A DNA stretch of 64,000 nucleotides from assembly GCA_019166125.1 (NCBI GenBank), contig JAHTBO010000008.1, positions 124,001 to 188,000 on the forward strand, in the 5' to 3' direction. Every line of letters begins with the position of its first letter. Positions within the stretch are counted from its first letter, which is position 1. The notes under the pieces are model-generated. The model was not told the origin of the DNA. It did not search any database and saw nothing but the letters and a program-made list of their open reading frames with translations. Shown here piece after piece: positions 42,349 through 52,052 of the stretch. The position numbers and the translations under genes are program-made. This DNA comes from Alcaligenaceae bacterium CGII-47 (GTDB taxonomy: Bacteria > Pseudomonadota > Gammaproteobacteria > Burkholderiales > Burkholderiaceae_B).

Positions 42349-43263
42349 ATGAGTAATCCACACCTACCCTTTCCAAGAGCCACAAACCTGCATCGTCTAT
42401 CCACGGCCTTGGAGTTTGCCCATAAAAAAGCAGCGGAATCACTTGCCGCAGCCGCCGAAAAGGAAGCCAACACGCCGGTTCCCCTAGTCCTACCCGGACT
42501 CTCTGAAAATGTGCGGGCCATACCCAACTACATTGCTCGCAGCGCAATCTTCGCACCAGTTCGTAGGGGCTGGCGGCCACTCCACGATGAAACGGTCTTC
42601 CTTACCGGGAACAACATTCTGCTCAAAGGCTCCGGCAAACAGCTATCTGAAGATCATGCCGATATCTGGATGCACGCCATGTTTCTACAAACCACAACCC
42701 TACTGGGTGGCCAACCCGTCATCAACCGAGCAGATTTTCTGCGTGGCATGGGAAGAAACACTAGTGGAGCCAGTTATGAATGGCTGCATCAAGGCATGAA
42801 AGACTTGGCCCGGTTCGTCATCAGCATCGAGGCGAAAAGACGGGACGGCACCGTCAAATACAGCTATGGCAATCATCCTTCCGCTCGGGTTCTGGCCATG
42901 ATTGGCGGCTTTGACTACGACGAAAATTCCGGCATCTACACACTGCATATAGACCCGCGCTGGGCGCAGATATTCAGCAACCGCGAGTACGCGTTAGTAG
43001 ACTGGGAAAAGCGCCTGAAAATGCGTCACGATCTATCCAAAAGCCTGCAACGACTTATTGGCACATCCGCCGATGAAATCCAAAAATACAGCCTGGATAT
43101 CCTCAAAGACCGGGCCCAATACACCGGTCGAACACGAGATTTTCGAGCGTCTCTGGAACGGGCTCTACTAGAGCTTGAAAAGCTTGAAATCATCGCTAAC
43201 CCACGCATCGAAAGCAGTAGTAAAAACCAGTTGCAGGCAGTCTGGATGCGTCGAAATCGGTGA
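42349..43263 (+). CDS. trfA: TrfA-like replication initiator
   Basis: The 304-residue protein matches TrfA of IncP plasmids: LPGLSENVRAIPNYIARSAIFAP, then TGKQLSEDHADIW-like winged-helix sequence, FLRGMGRNTSGASYEWLHQ, and WEKRLKMRHDLSKSLQRLIG. It would bind the iterons located 50 bases downstream and load the helicase. This shows the transfer block came from a plasmid. No clear ribosome site is visible before the ATG. Confidence 0.88.
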   Translation: MSNPHLPFPRATNLHRLSTALEFAHKKAAESLAAAAEKEANTPVPLVLPGLSENVRAIPNYIARSAIFAPVRRGWRPLHDETVFLTGNNILLKGSGKQLSEDHADIWMHAMFLQTTTLLGGQPVINRADFLRGMGRNTSGASYEWLHQGMKDLARFVISIEAKRRDGTVKYSYGNHPSARVLAMIGGFDYDENSGIYTLHIDPRWAQIFSNREYALVDWEKRLKMRHDLSKSLQRLIGTSADEIQKYSLDILKDRAQYTGRTRDFRASLERALLELEKLEIIANPRIESSSKNQLQAVWMRRNR

Positions 43264-43289
43264 ATAAAACACCCTCAAAAACGTCAATC

Positions 43290-43500
43290 ACAAGCTGTGG
43301 ATAACTCGACTTACCCATCGTAATAGCATCGCGCCCGCATCGTAACAACATCGCGGCTTATCGTAATAGCATCGCGCTTTATCGTAATAGCATCGCGCAA
43401 AAAATTCTAAAACCCGCATAAACAGGTGGTTTCAAGCGATCAGCCAGCCCTCTATCTTTCTTCTACCTTTCCTCTACCCCAAAGGCTTGTGGATAACACA
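43290..43500. other. replication origin (oriV)
   Basis: The region is bounded by two perfect DnaA boxes, TGTGGATAA at 43296-43304 and at 43488-43496. It contains four iterons and then an AT-rich stretch (AAAAAATTCTAAAA). This is the standard layout of a TrfA-type vegetative origin: initiator gene, DnaA box, iterons, AT-rich melting zone, DnaA box. Confidence 0.8.
43317..43398 (+). repeat. four iterons of 18 bases
   Basis: ATCGTAATAGCATCGCGC occurs at 43317, 43360 and 43381, with a variant (ATCGTAACAACATCGCGG) at 43339. The spacings of 22, 21 and 21 bases place the repeats on about two helical turns, as expected for TrfA binding sites. Confidence 0.88.
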
Positions 43501-43658
43501 ACAGCCTAAAGTCAAAAATTACATTTCAGTAACAAGCATAGGTAGCCCGCCACCGGGCCTAAAAACAATCGCCTGTCTACGTATTGAAATGCACGACCCC
43601 AAACTCGCACCAGACCCGCTCATGCGGGTTTTGGTTCGGCAATAAAAGGAGCTTTTAC

Positions 43659-43922
43659 ATGCACTCCATTCTTTCAAAAGTTCACGATGCTGCAAACGGA
43701 AATCTTGATGTTTTGTCCACGGGTGAAGCATTAATTGCTGCCCTGGTCCTGAACCGTACCGACTGGATCACCGACATGGGCTACACCGTCACCCAGGCAC
43801 TGGAGCGCATCGGTCCAAAATGGTCAGCATTAATTCCAGAAATTTCCCGCGCATATGGTCGGCAGAAGGCGTCCGTAAATATGGATTCTGAGCTACTCCG
43901 TGAACCCGGCGAGCAGGTATGA
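43659..43922 (+). CDS. small plasmid-maintenance protein of unknown function
   Basis: This 87-residue protein starts at an ATG with AAAGGAG upstream. The helical sequence includes LSTGEALIAALVLNRTDWITDMGYTVTQALERIG. Its stop overlaps the start of the next gene (ATGA), making it the first gene of a stb-like operon. I do not recognise a family; a regulator of the operon is conceivable. Confidence 0.6.
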   Translation: MHSILSKVHDAANGNLDVLSTGEALIAALVLNRTDWITDMGYTVTQALERIGPKWSALIPEISRAYGRQKASVNMDSELLREPGEQV

Positions 43923-44389
43923 AGCTAGACCGCTACGTTGCCGAGTTCCGGGCAACACTCGACCGCACCGATCCTCGTGCCAGCCTATCCGCCCGATTAC
44001 GGCCTTTACTTCCACGTATCCACGAACGCATCAACGCCGGATCGCCGTACTCAGCCGTCCTCGACGATCTGGAAGGCGCAGGCCTGGTCGTTAAACACCG
44101 CATGCTCGAATCCGCCCTGTACCGCTGGCGCAAGGCACAGGCCACCCCAGCCGTGACCTCACCAGCGCCCGTACTGCATCAACCCACAACCACCAAAGCG
44201 CTGCCATCTCCTGAGACACAGGCAGTCACGGGACGACCAGACCGCATCGAAACGCCCGCTGATCTGCGCAAGATCAGAGACATGAAAATCGACCTCGACG
44301 CCTTACGCCGAGAAGGCGAAGCCAGTCGAAAACTCAAGCGTGAACAGCACGCACCCCACACCAACAACCCGCAACAAAACCAGGAGTAA
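43919..44389 (+). CDS. StbA-position DNA-binding-like protein
   Basis: The 156-residue protein has an N-terminal helical part, LLPRIHERINAGSPYSAVLDDLEGAGLVVKHRMLESALYRWRK. This reads like the helix-turn-helix seen in TraK/StbA-type plasmid proteins, where a helix follows an 'alpha-alpha with G-S-x-x-A-V' turn. A disordered Thr/Pro stretch and a charged helix follow. It sits directly upstream of stbB as StbA does in R388. The family call is tentative. Confidence 0.5.
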   Translation: MKLDRYVAEFRATLDRTDPRASLSARLRPLLPRIHERINAGSPYSAVLDDLEGAGLVVKHRMLESALYRWRKAQATPAVTSPAPVLHQPTTTKALPSPETQAVTGRPDRIETPADLRKIRDMKIDLDALRREGEASRKLKREQHAPHTNNPQQNQE

Positions 44390-44395
44390 TACCCC

Positions 44396-45139
44396 ATGAA
44401 AGTCGCTGTTTTGAACTACACAGGATCGGTCGGCAAGACCGTCGTCGCCTCTCACCTGCTGGCTCCCCGCATGAACAACGCTCGCATTTTTGCCATTGAA
44501 TCCACCAACGAAACCGCCGCTGATCTGGGGCTGGATATCGACCAGCTGCGCGGCGAACAGTTTGGCAAGCTGTTTCGTGAACTGCTGATGCTGCAAGATG
44601 CCATCGTTGATGTCGGCGCAAGCAACATTGAGGATTTTCTGGCCCACATGAATCGCTACGAAGATGCCTACGAAGAGCTGGATTACTTCGCTCTGCCCGT
44701 TATCAATACCGGCAAGGCACAGCGGGAAACCATCAAAACGGTTGCAGCACTGGCCGAACTCGGGGTCGCGCCAGATCGTATTCGGGTGCTGTTCAACCGC
44801 GTAGACAGCAACGTCGAAGACGAATTCTTACCCATCATCGCGTATGCCGAAAAGACCGGCGACTTCACTGTGAACCCCCGCGCGGCGATCTACGAAAACG
44901 AGGTATTCGAGCTGCTAGCCAATGCACGCTGCACGATTTCCGATGTGCTGGCGGATCAGACTGACTACCGCACGCTGCTACGCCAGGTTGATCCAACAGA
45001 CCAGGATCGCATTGCACAACTTAGCAATATGCACGCGCTCCGCGCCTTAGCTCGCCCGGTAGACAGGCAACTAAACGCCGCATTCACTGCCCTGTTTGAC
45101 GGTGCCACCTCAGTACACAAGGGCCCCACCCATGACTGA
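44396..45139 (+). CDS. stbB: StbB-like ParA-type ATPase
   Basis: The 247-residue protein starts MKVAVLNYTGSVGKTVVASHLL, a deviant Walker A typical of StbB rather than classical ParA, then VGASNIEDFLAHM and PVINTGKAQRETIKTVAAL. In R388 StbB acts with StbA on plasmid positioning and conjugation. AGGAG lies before the ATG, and its end overlaps the next gene by eight bases. Confidence 0.82.
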   Translation: MKVAVLNYTGSVGKTVVASHLLAPRMNNARIFAIESTNETAADLGLDIDQLRGEQFGKLFRELLMLQDAIVDVGASNIEDFLAHMNRYEDAYEELDYFALPVINTGKAQRETIKTVAALAELGVAPDRIRVLFNRVDSNVEDEFLPIIAYAEKTGDFTVNPRAAIYENEVFELLANARCTISDVLADQTDYRTLLRQVDPTDQDRIAQLSNMHALRALARPVDRQLNAAFTALFDGATSVHKGPTHD

Positions 45140-45581
45140 AGAACGCAACCCGACGCGCACCAAACTGGACTTTCTGTACCACGAGGTGCTGGGCGAGGTG
45201 GCGGGACTGACCACCCGCATCGAACAAGTTACCGCCACTCAGGCCACCACGGCCACACAACTATTGGAAGCCAGCGCCCAGGCCGATTCCATGGTCAAAG
45301 CTTGCGCAAATCTGCCCGTCGCTCTGGACAAGCAACTGCAAGCAACGATGGAACATACCGGCAAGCAGCTGAACGCGGATGCGGCACACGCCACAACCGT
45401 CGCCATGGCTGATCTTCAAAAGCCGCTACACAGCCTTGCCGAATCCAGTGCGCGCTATGCGCATATCGCCCATTTATCGGTACGCAAAATGGCCCTCATC
45501 GCCGTGATGGTGGGGGCTGCATCAGGCATGGTCGGCGGCCTGCTCGCCGGGATCGCACTAGGTCGGTACTGGGGATATTGA
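45132..45581 (+). CDS. stbC: StbC-like coiled-coil membrane protein
   Basis: A 149-residue product of helical, low-complexity sequence (ATQATTATQLLEASAQADSM...) ends in one membrane helix MALIAVMVGAASGMVGGLLAGIAL. Position after stbB and the architecture suit StbC, whose function is poorly known. Confidence 0.6.
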   Translation: MTEERNPTRTKLDFLYHEVLGEVAGLTTRIEQVTATQATTATQLLEASAQADSMVKACANLPVALDKQLQATMEHTGKQLNADAAHATTVAMADLQKPLHSLAESSARYAHIAHLSVRKMALIAVMVGAASGMVGGLLAGIALGRYWGY

Positions 45582-45623
45582 CTTTCACACGCCTCGTTCA
45601 CCTTCATTAACAAGGGATCATCC

Positions 45624-47201
45624 ATGTCACCCATCACCAAGCGGCGGCTCGCCGCCCTATTTCTTTTCATCTTCCCAGCTGGATTTTGGGCGTTGACCGC
45701 AAGCTGGCAAAGCGGCCTAGCCCTGAACCACTGGGATTGGGCCGCCACTTGGTATTTCATCACCGTGACGCCGCGCTACGCCGCCCTGTATATCGCACTG
45801 GGTGCAGGTTTGGTGACGGCATTGGCCCTGATTGTGTATATCGGTCGAGCCATACACACCGACGGGTTTGACGGTGCAGGTTACAAGCGGTTTATCCGGG
45901 GCACCCGGTCAGTGACTGCTGCCAAGCTCACTCGCTTGTGCAGTGAAGTCGGTCGCTACCAGGCCAACATCGCAGGCATCCCCATGCCCACCCGCCTGGA
46001 AAGCCTGCACCTGATGATCGGCGGCGCAACAGGCTCGGGCAAGTCGGTCCTGCTACGCGGCCTGGTTGCCTCGGTACGCAAGCGCACCGACCGCATGATT
46101 GTCATCGACCCCAATGGCGACATGCTTAGCAAGTTCTGGGAGCCCGGCGACATCATTCTGAATCCGTACGACTCGCGCAGCCAGGGGTGGAGTTTCTTCA
46201 ATGAAATCCGCGCCGAATATGACTGGAAGCGATTGGCACATTCCATGGTGCCGATGAGCCAGGACAAGGTCTCCGAAGAATGGAACGACTTTGGCCGACT
46301 GCTTTTACGTGAAACGGCCCGCAAACTCTATTCCGTTGATCCTGCACGAGCAAGCGTCATGGATTTGTTTCGCCTATGCACCATCGAAGACCCAATAGTG
46401 CTGAAACAATTCCTGGAAGGCACGCTGGCTGAATCTCTTTTCACCGGATCAAGCGAGGCCAGCAAAGCCTTATCGTCGGCCCGATTCGTGTTATCAAACA
46501 AGCTATCGGAGCACACCAGCATGAAAACTGGCCAATTTTCGATTCGCGATTGGCTGGATGACCCTGATGGCGGCAACCTGTACATCAACTGGCGCGAAGA
46601 TATGGCCAGCGCCATGAAACCGCTAGTCTCATCCTGGGCCGACGTTTTCATCACAGCCATATTGTCGATGCGCGAGGATCCCAACCGGCGCTGGTGGCTG
46701 TTCATTGACGAACTGGCCAGCCTGGAAGCCTTGCCCTCTCTGGAGGCAGGGCTTACCAAAGGACGAAAAAACGGGCTTCGCATTGTCGCAGGCCTGCAAA
46801 GCACGTCTCAACTGGAATACATCTATGGGCGCACGATGGCACAAACCATCCGCGCCTCCTTTCGCAACCTGGTCGTACTGGGCGGCTCCAGAACCGACCC
46901 TCAGACCGCTGAAGACATGAGCAAAAGCCTGGGCGAACACGAAGTAGAACGCCCGGAATACAGCGTTTCACGCTCAGTAGATCACCGCAACACCTCGGAC
47001 CGCGTCAATCGCACCGTCGAGCGTGTCGTCACACCATCTGAAATACAGTCGTTTGAAGAATTGACAGGCTACGTCGCTTTCGCTGGCGACCATCCCATCG
47101 CCAAAGTAGCCATGCAGTACCAGTCCTTCCCCCAGCGTACCGAACCATTTTGCGAATCGGCCCAATTGCAACGCATCACTCCACCTCGGAACATACCATG
47201 A
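45624..47201 (+). CDS. trwB: TrwB/VirD4 coupling protein
   Basis: Two N-terminal membrane helices precede the motor domain with Walker A GGATGSGKSVLLRG (about residue 132), MIVIDPNGDM, the Walker B WWLFIDELASLE and LRIVAGLQSTSQLEYIYG. At 525 residues it matches TrwB of R388. It links the relaxosome to the VirB channel and pumps DNA. The last bases overlap the relaxase ATG (ATGA). Confidence 0.95.
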   Translation: MSPITKRRLAALFLFIFPAGFWALTASWQSGLALNHWDWAATWYFITVTPRYAALYIALGAGLVTALALIVYIGRAIHTDGFDGAGYKRFIRGTRSVTAAKLTRLCSEVGRYQANIAGIPMPTRLESLHLMIGGATGSGKSVLLRGLVASVRKRTDRMIVIDPNGDMLSKFWEPGDIILNPYDSRSQGWSFFNEIRAEYDWKRLAHSMVPMSQDKVSEEWNDFGRLLLRETARKLYSVDPARASVMDLFRLCTIEDPIVLKQFLEGTLAESLFTGSSEASKALSSARFVLSNKLSEHTSMKTGQFSIRDWLDDPDGGNLYINWREDMASAMKPLVSSWADVFITAILSMREDPNRRWWLFIDELASLEALPSLEAGLTKGRKNGLRIVAGLQSTSQLEYIYGRTMAQTIRASFRNLVVLGGSRTDPQTAEDMSKSLGEHEVERPEYSVSRSVDHRNTSDRVNRTVERVVTPSEIQSFEELTGYVAFAGDHPIAKVAMQYQSFPQRTEPFCESAQLQRITPPRNIP

Positions 47202-50077
47202 TCACATACAGCATTCTGCATCGTGCCGAGGCCGACCGCAGCACCCACTACTACGGAGAACAAGCCGACGACTATTACAGCCGCGAAGGTGGCGCAGCCA
47301 TGTGGCACGGCACCGGCGCTAAGCAGCTGGGTGCTGTTGGCGAAGTAGACATTAAACGCTTTCACGCCATGCTGCGTGGTGAGTTTGGTAAAGGGGTGGT
47401 GGCTGGGCGCTCAATCCGCAAAGATTCAAAGGCCCGCGCGGGCATTGATCTGACCATCAGCGCCCCAAAAAGCATCACACTGCAAGCGCTCGTAGGCGGC
47501 GATAGCCGCCTGATCGACGTCCACGACCAGGCTGTGGCCTACACGCTAGATTACATCGAAAAGCACCTGACGCGGGCCCGCCAGAAGGAAGGCGGTAAGA
47601 CTCGTACCGAGCAGACCACCAACCTTATCATTGCCAAGTTCCGCCACGAAACCGCTCGGCCTACACCTACCGCCCCGCCTGATCCCAACCTGCATACACA
47701 CGCCGTCATCATGAATGCAACGCAACGAGCTGATGGCAGTTGGGCAGCACTGTCCAACGAGCAAATCGTGGGTTTACGCAAACTCCAGGATGCTGTTTAT
47801 ATGTCGCGGCTGGATTACCTGGTCAAAAAGCTGGGCTACGACGTGCGATACGAGAAGAACCATATCGAACTCGCCCATATCAGTCGCGCCCACATTGAAG
47901 TGTTCAGCAAACGTAGCGGCCAGGTCGAGTCCGCGCTTACGTCTCGTGGCCTGAATCGGGAAACCTCCAGCCATGCACAAAAGCAGATGCTCACGCTGGC
48001 CACGCGGCAGCAAAAGACCAAAGACTTCACCCGTGATGAGTTGCATCACAACTGGACCGCACAAGCCCGCGAAGCGGGAATCAATTTTTCACCCGAATTA
48101 TCAACATCACACCGGAAAATTGACAGCGGCCCCACTCAGCAGCGCGTCGCGGAGGCCGCACTTACCTGGGCCATTGGGCACTTATCTGAACGGGAAACCG
48201 TCATGCGCCGATCCGATCTACTGGCAACCGCTATTTCACACGCTGAAGGTGTCATTCCACCGGATGCCATCTATGACGCACTGACCCGCAGACTGGACCA
48301 GGGTCAATTATTAAGCAATCCCGCCCGCTACCACAGCACCGACAACATGTTGGCCGAACCCCGCACCCGAAAAGCGTGGGCGCAAGAAGTAGCTACCCTA
48401 CGTGGCAACGACATCAGTGCCGCCTGGCCGGTAATAGATCGGGCCATCAGCGAAGGTCGGCTTGTATTCGCCGAGCCCAGCTACGCCACCACCAAGGCGC
48501 TAGAGCAAGAACAGCGCATTATTGCGTTGGAAAAGGCGGGACGCGACAGCATGGATGCCATTATGAAACCGATACAACTCACTCCCATGCTGAACGGAAC
48601 CACACTGACCTCGGGACAGCGCGATGCCGTTGCATTGATGCTTACCAGCCGCGACCAGATTGTCGGTATCCAAGGCTTAGCCGGAACAGGCAAATCCTTC
48701 GCACTACAAAGTACCCAGCGCATCCTGAACGAGCATGGCTATTCCATGGTTGCGCTCGCGCCCTATGGGAGCCAGATCAACAATCTACGCAAAGACGGCA
48801 TTGACGCCAATACGGTCGCGTCATTTCTGACAGCCAGCGACAAGCGGCGCTTCACCGAAACGATGAGTGATAAAACAGTGGTGGTGATTGATGAAGCCGG
48901 GGCGATTCCCGTACGTCAGATGGAAAAGCTACTGACAAAAATACACGCGACTGGCGCAAAAATCGTTACCTTGGGCGATACCGCCCAGACCAAGGCCGTT
49001 GAAGCAGGCCGCGCCTTCGCGCTACTGCAAGAGCACGGTATGAAAACCGTCATCATGGGCGACATCCAGCGCCAGAAGTCCGAACGCCTGCGCCGAGCGG
49101 TAGAACTGGCGGCAACCGGTCAGGCCAGTCAATCCCTTGCACTTGTCGATCAGGTCGCCTGCATTCCCGACACCTTCACAAAAGACGAGCACGGGCAAAA
49201 GCTGCGTGACAGTTCCGCCCGTTACGACATCATCGCCCGCGAATACATCGCGCTGTCCGCTTCCGACCAGGTTGAAACGCTGATTGTGACTGGCACCAAC
49301 GCATCCCGTAAAACCATCAACACCATGATTCACCAGCATCGAGGCCTATCCGGGAAGGGTCACGCCTTTCGTCTGCTAACACGCCACGACACGACGAAAA
49401 TGCAGCGCCGCTGCGCAAAATACTATACCGTGGGCGATATCATTCAGCCCGAGCGGGATTACAAATGCGGTCTGCATCGCGGCGAGCTATACCGGGTTGT
49501 GGAGTGTGAGCGCAGCGCCGACCGCATATCGGTCATGCCGCTGCACGACCGCGCGGCCACGCCCATCGAAATCCTGCCCAAGACGATGAGCAAGTTATCC
49601 GTTTATCACACGCACGAAGCGGAACTGTCTGTAGGCGACCGCGTACGGGTCACGCGCAACAATGCGGACCTGGACCTGGTGAACGGCCAGCGCTGCGAAG
49701 TCGTCGCCGTAACGCCGCAGGCCGTCACGCTGGGAATTGGCGACCGACGAATTAACCTACCCGCCGACACACCCCTGCACCTGGATCACGCCTACGCCAC
49801 CACAGCACACAGCGCCCAAGGCATGACCTGCGACCGTGTGTTCTATAACGCTGAAAGCTTCAGCCGCACTACCGGCCAGGATACGTACTACGTCAGCATT
49901 TCGCGTGAACGCCATGCCGTTACCGTGTTTACCGACGATGTGCAGGCGCTGCCGAAGGCGGTGGATCGGGTTCCGTACAAGGGACTGGCTCATGATCTGG
50001 TCGGCCCTGCGGTAACTGGGCAGGCACATGAGGCTCAGACACTAAATCGTGAGAACGAGCATGCGATGGAACTTTGA
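47198..50077 (+). CDS. trwC: TrwC-type MobF relaxase-helicase
   Basis: The 959-residue protein has catalytic tyrosines in THYYGEQADDYYSREG, a histidine triad in PDPNLHTHAVIMN, and a C-terminal superfamily I helicase with Walker A GLAGTGKSFALQ, VVVIDEAGAI and, near the end, HLDHAYATTAHSAQGMT and YVSISRERH. It nicks oriT, stays attached to the 5' end of the T-strand and unwinds it. The start at 47198 is fixed by the coupling with trwB. Confidence 0.96.
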   Translation: MITYSILHRAEADRSTHYYGEQADDYYSREGGAAMWHGTGAKQLGAVGEVDIKRFHAMLRGEFGKGVVAGRSIRKDSKARAGIDLTISAPKSITLQALVGGDSRLIDVHDQAVAYTLDYIEKHLTRARQKEGGKTRTEQTTNLIIAKFRHETARPTPTAPPDPNLHTHAVIMNATQRADGSWAALSNEQIVGLRKLQDAVYMSRLDYLVKKLGYDVRYEKNHIELAHISRAHIEVFSKRSGQVESALTSRGLNRETSSHAQKQMLTLATRQQKTKDFTRDELHHNWTAQAREAGINFSPELSTSHRKIDSGPTQQRVAEAALTWAIGHLSERETVMRRSDLLATAISHAEGVIPPDAIYDALTRRLDQGQLLSNPARYHSTDNMLAEPRTRKAWAQEVATLRGNDISAAWPVIDRAISEGRLVFAEPSYATTKALEQEQRIIALEKAGRDSMDAIMKPIQLTPMLNGTTLTSGQRDAVALMLTSRDQIVGIQGLAGTGKSFALQSTQRILNEHGYSMVALAPYGSQINNLRKDGIDANTVASFLTASDKRRFTETMSDKTVVVIDEAGAIPVRQMEKLLTKIHATGAKIVTLGDTAQTKAVEAGRAFALLQEHGMKTVIMGDIQRQKSERLRRAVELAATGQASQSLALVDQVACIPDTFTKDEHGQKLRDSSARYDIIAREYIALSASDQVETLIVTGTNASRKTINTMIHQHRGLSGKGHAFRLLTRHDTTKMQRRCAKYYTVGDIIQPERDYKCGLHRGELYRVVECERSADRISVMPLHDRAATPIEILPKTMSKLSVYHTHEAELSVGDRVRVTRNNADLDLVNGQRCEVVAVTPQAVTLGIGDRRINLPADTPLHLDHAYATTAHSAQGMTCDRVFYNAESFSRTTGQDTYYVSISRERHAVTVFTDDVQALPKAVDRVPYKGLAHDLVGPAVTGQAHEAQTLNRENEHAMEL

Positions 50078-50554
50078 AAGCTCCATGGAGTGCTATGCAT
50101 GTATTACTGATGCATTGACGCTGTATCGGTGATGTCCGTTTACGGTCATTACGGCGTAAACATAGCGTACTGCCAATGTGTTTTTGGCGTATGGATGGTG
50201 TATCACGGATGGCCCTCGGGAATTTCGATGCAGCCTACATACATAAAGGCTACCGCTGTAGTACAAGTCTTCAAGCTATGTCACGCTTTTCAGCCATTTT
50301 GTAGCATCAGACGTAGCACTGACCGTATTTCTGGCAGTGCGTGCAAAGCCGCATGATGCAAAGATTTGCAAACCCCGAAAGGGTGCGTCATGTGTGGCAC
50401 TTTTAAGGCCACAAATGAGCGACAGCGAATTTGGGGATTTATAAGTGCCAGCCAGATCGAAGACTGGCAACGTCATCAATCAGGGACCCATCGAAGATGG
50501 GACACCAACCCTACTCAGTTGATAGCCTAGACATGGGTTCTGTCACAATAAAGC
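50078..50554. other. candidate oriT region downstream of the relaxase
   Basis: This 477-base non-coding stretch separates the transfer genes from a leading-region-like block. It has a hairpin GCACTG/CAGTGC (50316-50321 with 50335-50340) whose loop reads ACCGTATTTCTGG, faintly like the GCGTATTGTCT nic region of R388. Several GTA/TAC short palindromes lie upstream. Assignment as oriT rests on position and this weak likeness. A 46-codon frame starting MCGT at 50390 is not convincing. Confidence 0.4.
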
Positions 50555-51244
50555 ATGTGCAATCGCTATGTGACACCGACCCAGGCCGAAACTGAGAGAT
50601 TTTGGCATATTGGAAACGGGCACCAGCCTCAAGGATGGGAAGCCGCCGTTCACCCTCGTGCTGTCGGCCCATTTGTCCGAGCGCACGACATCGGGCGTGA
50701 GCTGGTAGTTGGCCAGTGGGCGCTTATCCCACACTTTGCCAAGTCGGCGAAGCTGACATATCAAACAAATAACGCTCGTTCAGAAGAATTGGCCAGCAAG
50801 GCAAGCTATCGCCAACCCTGGCAGCGCTGTATTATCCCGGCGATGTCTTTCGATGAGCCTTGCTGGGAAACCGGCCGCAATGAGTGGTGGCAATTCCGGC
50901 GGTCAGACGGTACCCCTTGGGGACTGGCCGGTCTATGGAATACTTGGACCGATCCGGCAACGGGCGAAGTACTGGAAAGCTACACGATGCTCACGATCAA
51001 TGCCGATGCACATCCGTTGATGCGTCGGATGCATAAGCCTGACCCAAATAAGTCAGCCACTGCCCAAGACAAGCGCTCAGTCATTCCAATCGAAGTGAGT
51101 GATGTCGATTGCTGGCTGACAGGCTCGGCTGAGGAGGCTAGCAGCCTCTTGCGCTTGGCGCCGGAACATATTTTCGATGCCAAGCCCTTCGAAGCGCCTT
51201 CGCTGGGCGATGCCAACGCCATCACCCAACAGGCGCTGTGGTAG
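50555..51244 (+). CDS. SRAP-domain (YedK/HMCES-like) protein
   Basis: The 229-residue protein begins MCNRY with the catalytic Cys2 and has TNNARSEEL with the Asn, FDEPCWETGRNEWW with the active Glu and MLTINADAHPLMRRMHKPDP, then KRSVIPIE. SRAP proteins crosslink to abasic sites in single-stranded DNA and protect it. This plasmid-type branch has the MHKPDP loop in place of the usual HDRMP. In the leading region it could shield incoming ssDNA. No clear ribosome site is seen. Confidence 0.85.
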   Translation: MCNRYVTPTQAETERFWHIGNGHQPQGWEAAVHPRAVGPFVRAHDIGRELVVGQWALIPHFAKSAKLTYQTNNARSEELASKASYRQPWQRCIIPAMSFDEPCWETGRNEWWQFRRSDGTPWGLAGLWNTWTDPATGEVLESYTMLTINADAHPLMRRMHKPDPNKSATAQDKRSVIPIEVSDVDCWLTGSAEEASSLLRLAPEHIFDAKPFEAPSLGDANAITQQALW

Positions 51245-51442
51245 CTACTCCGACATTTTTAACAATAGCTTTACGGTCTGAGACGCTATCATTCCGTCGT
51301 CCCAGGCAGACGCCAGCACGTCGTTACTCTGTACTTCCTGTGCTTCTATCATCGCCTGAGCATCTGACCATGTCATATTGCCCTGCTCACTCAACGCGTC
51401 ATATACAGCGCTTTCCCAATCGTTTCGTGGTTCGGATGGCAT
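51245..51442 (-). CDS. small acidic protein of unknown function
   Basis: This 65-residue acidic protein begins MPSEPRNDWESAVYDALSEQGNMTWSDAQAMIEAQ. The ATG has GGGAG about eight bases upstream. Its stop is immediately next to that of the convergent SRAP gene. It follows ssb on the same strand 52 bases later, so it may belong to that leading-region transcript. It is small enough to be an anti-defence protein, but there is no motif to show it. Confidence 0.5.
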   Translation of the reverse strand: MPSEPRNDWESAVYDALSEQGNMTWSDAQAMIEAQEVQSNDVLASAWDDGMIASQTVKLLLKMSE

Positions 51443-51494
51443 TCTGCTCTCCCGTCTTAATTGATGCCCCGGGCTAAAGCCGGGGCTGACCTAC

Positions 51495-51974
51495 TTACAC
51501 GCACATCCAGCTGCGTCCCGAACCGGCCAGATTGAACGGAATATCATCGGCCACGACAGCACCACCAGCCGTGGATGCAGGGGCTGCTGTCGTCTTATGC
51601 GCTGCAGGCTTAGCTGACGGGGTCTGACCATCTCTACCACGACCTCCAAGCATCTGCATTTGCTCCGCTACTATCTCGGTACTGTAACGGTCAGCGCCCG
51701 TTTCCTTATCCTGCCATTTCCTGGTCTTCAATCTTCCTTCTACATAGACCGCACTACCTTGGCGCAGGTACTCACCGGCAATTTCTGCCAAGCGGTTATA
51801 GAACACGATCCGATGCCATTCGGTTTCTTCTCGCTTTTCGCCGGTCGCCTTGTCTTTCGAGCTGGTCGAGGTGGCAACGGAACCGGTGCAGATCGCGGCT
51901 CCATCCGCGCTATAGCGGATCTCTGGATCACGGCCCAAGTTGCCGATGAGGATGACTTTGTTGACTGATGCCAT
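51495..51974 (-). CDS. ssb: single-stranded DNA-binding protein
   Basis: The OB fold is complete: [50 protein letters not shown] linker follows, then DDIPF, normally the extreme C-terminal tip that recruits partner proteins. Here 12 more residues ([12 protein letters not shown]) follow it, which would bury or modify the tip. Plasmid ssb genes sit in leading regions and are expressed early after transfer. Confidence 0.95.
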   Translation of the reverse strand: MASVNKVILIGNLGRDPEIRYSADGAAICTGSVATSTSSKDKATGEKREETEWHRIVFYNRLAEIAGEYLRQGSAVYVEGRLKTRKWQDKETGADRYSTEIVAEQMQMLGGRGRDGQTPSAKPAAHKTTAAPASTAGGAVVADDIPFNLAGSGRSWMCV

Positions 51975-52052
51975 GCTGTTGCTCCTGATAGTGGTTCGGC
52001 GTAATTTCGCCGAGAAATTGCCCAGACCGATAAACCGGCCTGGGCTTGCGGT

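Noticed and set aside
43317-43398. Regularly spaced repeats considered as a CRISPR array
   Set aside because: Spacers of 3-4 bases are far too short and the location beside trfA and DnaA boxes fits iterons.
50390-50530. A 46-codon frame starting MCGT, resembling the MCG(R) start of SRAP proteins
   Set aside because: Beyond the first three residues it shows no SRAP motif and has no ribosome site; the real SRAP gene starts at 50555.
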